Below, one piece after another: positions 61,163 through 64,000 of a DNA stretch of 64,000 nt. The position numbers and the translations under genes were made by a program. The notes beneath the pieces are model-generated. The model saw only the letters and a list, made by a program, of their open reading frames with translations. It was not told where the DNA came from and ran no database searches. Each line of letters starts with the position of its first letter. Position 1 is the stretch's first letter. The stretch is from an uncultured Clostridia bacterium (GTDB lineage Bacteria; Bacillota; Clostridia; Christensenellales; Aristaeellaceae), in contig CALGBY010000048.1 of assembly GCA_937886445.1 (NCBI GenBank), positions 26,319 to 90,318 on the forward strand, in the 5' to 3' direction.

Positions 61163-62812
61163 TTATTCCACCGACAGCAGATAATAATACAGCGGCTGGC
61201 CGCCGGCCTGCACCTGCACCTCGCATTGAGGGAAGCGCGTCTGCAATTCACCGGCAAGCTTTTCGGCGTCTTCTTCTTTCGTATCGTGGCCGTAATATAC
61301 AGTGATCACACTGTCCTCCTCAGTCACGATGCTCTGCATCAGCTCCATCGCGATGCCCGGAATGCTGTCGGAGCGGAACTTCACCTGCCCGTTCTCAAGG
61401 CCGATGATATCTCCCTCACGGATGTGCAATTCTCCGAACTCGCTGTCGCGTACGGCAAAGGTAACGGTACCGGTACGAACACGCTCGGCAGCGGCGGTCA
61501 TGGCCTCCGTGTTGCTTTCGGTGTCCGCGTCCGGATCGAACGCGATCGCTCCGGCGATCCCCATCGCCACATTTTTGGTAGGCAGCACGGTCACATGCTT
61601 ATCCTTGCAAAGCTTAGCCGCCTGCTGCGCCGCCAGAATGATATTGCCGTTATTGGGGAACACAAAAATGTTTTCGGCGTTCACCTTCTCCACGGCGTTT
61701 GAAATATCCTCAATGGACGGGTTCATCGTCTGACCGCCGTCCACGATCACATCCACGCCCAGCTCGCGCAGGATCTCACTGAAGCCCTCACCGAGAGACA
61801 CGCTCACCATGCCGTACTTTTTGGGCGGCTCGCGTTTTTTCTCCTCTTCGGCATGGGCGCGTTCCTCTGCCTTGCGCTGCATACGGATGTTGACGATCTC
61901 AAGATCGGTCAGCTCGCCCAGGTCCAGTGCGTACTGCAGCGCCTTTCCGGGATCATCGGTATGCACATGCACCCTAACAGCCCCGTCCTTTTCATCCACA
62001 TCCACCGAATCGCCGATGCGGTTCATCTGCCGCTTCAGCATATCGATATCCTCGCTGCGCACATCATCCCGCAGCTCACATACGGTAAACGCGGTATGGT
62101 AGCCGAATTTCAGCTCACGGATGCGCGCGTGATCATCGCTGAACACGCCGGGCTGCTCTTCCTCAACGGCCGGCAGCAGCTGCTCTGTTTCGCCGCGCAG
62201 CACAGCCGCGTAGCCGGTATAGATCAGCAGAAGACCCTTGCCGCCCGCATCCACCACATCTGCCTGCTTCAGCGCGGGCAGCATTTCCTTGGTGCGGGCA
62301 AGGATATCCTCACCGGCGGAAAGGATCACATTGAACAGCCCGTCAAAGGAATCAGGCTCTCTCATCGCCTGCTTTTCCGCCTCCTCGGCGATCACGCGGG
62401 CTACGGTGAGGATGGTTCCCTCCTTGGGCTTCATCACTGCCTTATAGGCGGTCTCGGCGCCCTTTTTCAATGCCTGGGCAAACTGTACGGGGTTGATTTT
62501 CTCAATGCCGTTCAGCGCTTTTGAAAAGCCGCGGTAAAGCTGGCTGGTGATCACGCCGCTGTTACCTCTCGCGCCGCGCAGTGCGCCCTTCGCAAGGGCT
62601 GCCGCCGCCTCGTCCGCTCTTGAGAACTCACGGGTGTTGACTTCCTTGGTGGCACTGGCCATCGTAAGGCTCATATTGGTGCCGGTATCTCCGTCCGGCA
62701 CGGGAAACACATTCAGCGCGTCTACTGTATCACGGTTTTTTTCCAGCAGAGAGGCGCCTGCTATGACCATCTCACGAAGCAGAAGGCCATCGATTTCCTG
62801 AATCTGTATCAA
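61163..62812 (-). CDS. DAK2/DegV-associated protein (FakA-like)
   Basis: A 549-residue protein starting at TTG 62812, seven bases after GGAGG. The DAK2 (kinase) domain at 1-200 has ALNVFPVPDGDTGTNMSLTM, GARGNSGVITSQLYRG and the phosphate-contact region DAGGKGLLLI. The C-terminal half contains VRVHVHTDDPGKALQYA, DVIVDGGQTMNPS and FPNNGNIILAA. FakA phosphorylates fatty acids bound to DegV-like FakB proteins for phospholipid synthesis. The preceding Asp23 gene in the same operon is the usual neighbour. The acyl-carrier partner is not in this window. Confidence 0.92.
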   Translation of the reverse strand: MIQIQEIDGLLLREMVIAGASLLEKNRDTVDALNVFPVPDGDTGTNMSLTMASATKEVNTREFSRADEAAAALAKGALRGARGNSGVITSQLYRGFSKALNGIEKINPVQFAQALKKGAETAYKAVMKPKEGTILTVARVIAEEAEKQAMREPDSFDGLFNVILSAGEDILARTKEMLPALKQADVVDAGGKGLLLIYTGYAAVLRGETEQLLPAVEEEQPGVFSDDHARIRELKFGYHTAFTVCELRDDVRSEDIDMLKRQMNRIGDSVDVDEKDGAVRVHVHTDDPGKALQYALDLGELTDLEIVNIRMQRKAEERAHAEEEKKREPPKKYGMVSVSLGEGFSEILRELGVDVIVDGGQTMNPSIEDISNAVEKVNAENIFVFPNNGNIILAAQQAAKLCKDKHVTVLPTKNVAMGIAGAIAFDPDADTESNTEAMTAAAERVRTGTVTFAVRDSEFGELHIREGDIIGLENGQVKFRSDSIPGIAMELMQSIVTEEDSVITVYYGHDTKEEDAEKLAGELQTRFPQCEVQVQAGGQPLYYYLLSVE

Positions 62813-62834
62813 GATCTCTCCTCCGTTCTGCCTG

Positions 62835-63188
62835 TCAGATGCGGATCCCTTCCACATTGACATTTACTGAGCGCACCTTGGCGCCGGTCATGCTTTCCAC
62901 TTTATAGCGTACCACTTCTACGATGGTCTTGCACACCTCAGCCACGCTGATGCCGTATTCGACAATAATATACAGGTCCACATCCAGCTGGTTGTCCACC
63001 ATGCGGATCTGCACCCCTTTAGACAGATTTTCGCGCCCCAGCCATTCCACAATGCCGTCTTTCGCTCGCTGTCTGGAAGACATGGCTACGATGCCGTAGC
63101 ATTCCAGCGCGGCACAGCCGACGATCTTCAGCACGACTTCTTCGGCAATGTAAACGGTACCGGCGTCATTCGTGATTTTGATCTCCAT
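62835..63188 (-). CDS. Asp23/Gls24-family envelope stress protein
   Basis: A 117-residue protein: MEIKITNDAGTVYIAEEVV, GIVAMSSRQRAKDGIVEWLG, VDLYIIVEYGISVAEVCKTI and a C-terminal VRSVNVNVEGIRI. Asp23 proteins form a membrane-linked layer in the envelope-stress response of Gram-positives; the family also occurs beside DAK2/FakA genes, as here. Its stop lies 22 bases before the DAK2 start. Confidence 0.92.
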   Translation of the reverse strand: MEIKITNDAGTVYIAEEVVLKIVGCAALECYGIVAMSSRQRAKDGIVEWLGRENLSKGVQIRMVDNQLDVDLYIIVEYGISVAEVCKTIVEVVRYKVESMTGAKVRSVNVNVEGIRI

Positions 63189-63248
63189 TCTTTCCGGACC
63201 TCCTTGTTGTACGGTGCGGGAAGCGAAGGCACAGCCCTCGCCTCATAA

Positions 63249-63277
63249 AGTATAGCAAAAATATCAGTTGGGCGCAA
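63249..63277 (-). promoter_or_regulatory. Promoter of the Asp23-DAK2 operon
   Basis: TTGCGC (63277-63272), 17-base spacer, TATACT (63254-63249) on the minus strand, just after the C-GCAxxG gene stop. Confidence 0.7.
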
Positions 63278-63280
63278 GTG

Positions 63281-63727
63281 TTATTTGCCCGCGAGCATCT
63301 CGTCCGTCAGGCGCGCCGCCAGACGCACCAGCCGCGGGCAGGGACGCTCCGCGTAATAAGTGTCCGTGCGTTCCTCAGGCACGGGATCCTGAGCGCCGTC
63401 AACACCCAGAAGCTCCCGGCAGAGGTAGCTTCCTGCTTCCCGTTTGAACCGGTAGGCCAGCTCCTGCACGCGGGCGTAGTGCTGCGCCTTCACACTGCCC
63501 TTTTCCGGGCCGTCATAGCCCAGCTGAGCGCCCAGCACCATTTCGGCCCCCAGCAGCGCGCCGCACATCTCACGCAGCCTGCCCACGCCGCCGCCCAGCG
63601 ACGAGGCCAGGCGCAGCGCCGTTTCTCTGTTCAGCCCGGTCACATCCGTAAACGCGCCGAACACGGACTGGCAACAGTTATAGCCTTCATAAAACAGTTT
63701 TTCCGCAATAGCGGCGTGATCCGTCAT
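63281..63727 (-). CDS. C-GCAxxG-C-C family redox-type protein
   Basis: A 148-residue protein with the family's Cys pattern: EGYNCCQSVFGAF near the start, the signature region SSLGGGVGRLREMCGALLGAEMVLGA, and later AGSYLCRELLG and ERPCPRLV. These Cys residues may bind metal or be redox active; the family has no proven reaction. The start is ATG 63727; GGAGGAATATAAG upstream lies in a decayed copy of the tandem repeat, the spacing being long (12 bases). Confidence 0.85.
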   Translation of the reverse strand: MTDHAAIAEKLFYEGYNCCQSVFGAFTDVTGLNRETALRLASSLGGGVGRLREMCGALLGAEMVLGAQLGYDGPEKGSVKAQHYARVQELAYRFKREAGSYLCRELLGVDGAQDPVPEERTDTYYAERPCPRLVRLAARLTDEMLAGK

Positions 63728-63732
63728 TTCGC

Positions 63733-64000
63733 TTATATTCCTCCTTCCGGAAGAGACACCGGTGCCTGTTTTATCAACCTTATGGTCCGCCCTCCGGAAG
63801 AGGCACCCATGGGCTGTTTGAAAAATGGCCGAACACATTTTTCAAACTTATGGTCCGCCCTCTGGAAGAGGCACCATTGGCTGTTTGAAAATAGGCCGTA
63901 CACTATTTTCAAACTTATGTCCCGCCCTCCGGAAGAGGCACCATTGGCTGTTTGAAAATGATCCGTATACATTTTCAAACTTATGGTCCGCCCTCCGGAA
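63733..64000. repeat. Tandem array of about 67-bp hairpin repeats
   Basis: Units begin CTTATG(G/T)(T/C)CCGCCCTC at 63779, 63847, 63914 and 63980 (periods 68, 67, 66; the last is cut by the window end), with a decayed unit at 63733. Each has a conserved block (CCGCCCTCCGGAAGAGGCACC) and a hairpin. The hairpin arms vary but stay paired: TTTGAAAAATG/CATTTTTCAAA, TTTGAAAATAG/CTATTTTCAAA and TTTGAAAATG/CATTTTCAAA. Loops keep CCG. Not CRISPR: no unique spacers of uniform length. The array may continue past the window. Confidence 0.85.

Noticed and set aside
63733..64000. Possible CRISPR array
   Set aside because: Whole 66-68-bp units are repeated, including the segment that would be a spacer, and no cas genes are present.

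Overview
The window reads as a chromosomal segment of a GC-rich, anaerobic, Gram-positive Firmicute of the class Clostridia, probably an uncultured gut or rumen lineage. The evidence is strong GGAGG ribosome-binding sites, an hrcA-grpE-dnaK-dnaJ operon under a CIRCE operator, a T-box leader, DnaD/DnaC replication genes, Asp23 and DAK2 proteins, ferredoxin-linked 2-oxoacid metabolism, and YesM/YesN-type sugar sensing. There are no rRNA genes, phages, insertion sequences or CRISPR arrays.

Layout. 1-10.3 kb: a HAD phosphatase (cut by the window edge), an acetyltransferase, a GMP-synthase paralogue that has lost its catalytic residues, a secreted CHAP peptidoglycan hydrolase, and a roughly 2000-residue surface protein with 13 MucBP-like repeats, five SH3b domains and a cytoplasmic tail of repeated NTxRFRP motifs. 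10.4-19.2 kb: Nudix, GNAT, TSCPD and MATE genes, a polar amino-acid ABC transporter with putative ArgR/AhrC boxes at its promoter, and a lipoprotein/Lgt-like pair. 19.3-23.8 kb: xylulokinase, DUF4867 and an L-fucose/L-arabinose isomerase family protein, plus a VOC protein. 24-29 kb: the heat-shock operon and two tRNA genes.

29.2-40.1 kb is the most striking region: a nine-gene operon behind one promoter and a T-box riboswitch. It encodes an HTH-cupin-acyl-CoA ligase fusion, a P-loop ATPase, a four-subunit branched-chain 2-oxoacid:ferredoxin oxidoreductase, a 2-isopropylmalate-synthase relative with a ruined active site but an intact regulatory domain, a TIM-barrel/acyl-CoA-ligase fusion and a leucine dehydrogenase. 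The genes fit a route that activates branched-chain (or aryl) acids to CoA esters, carboxylates them reductively to 2-oxoacids and aminates these to amino acids. Induction by uncharged tRNA would make the route biosynthetic. The T-box specifier is most likely Ile (AUC), with Tyr (UAC) as the alternative.

40.2-49.2 kb: replication genes dnaD/dnaC, glycerol kinase, MscS, an AT-rich decayed patch (SH3 remnant and frameshifted PP2C phosphatase), an M42 peptidase, an F420-ligase-like protein and a DMT exporter. 49.5-60.9 kb: a sugar-use locus with a GH120-type beta-xylosidase, a YtfQ/R/T/YjfF-like ABC importer, and a sensor kinase / lipoprotein sugar receptor / AraC-type response regulator set that probably controls it. 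61-64 kb: DAK2 protein, Asp23, a C-GCAxxG-C-C protein, and a tandem array of about 67-bp hairpin repeats. Related copies of that repeat are scattered through intergenic regions of the window, some nested inside larger palindromic elements.
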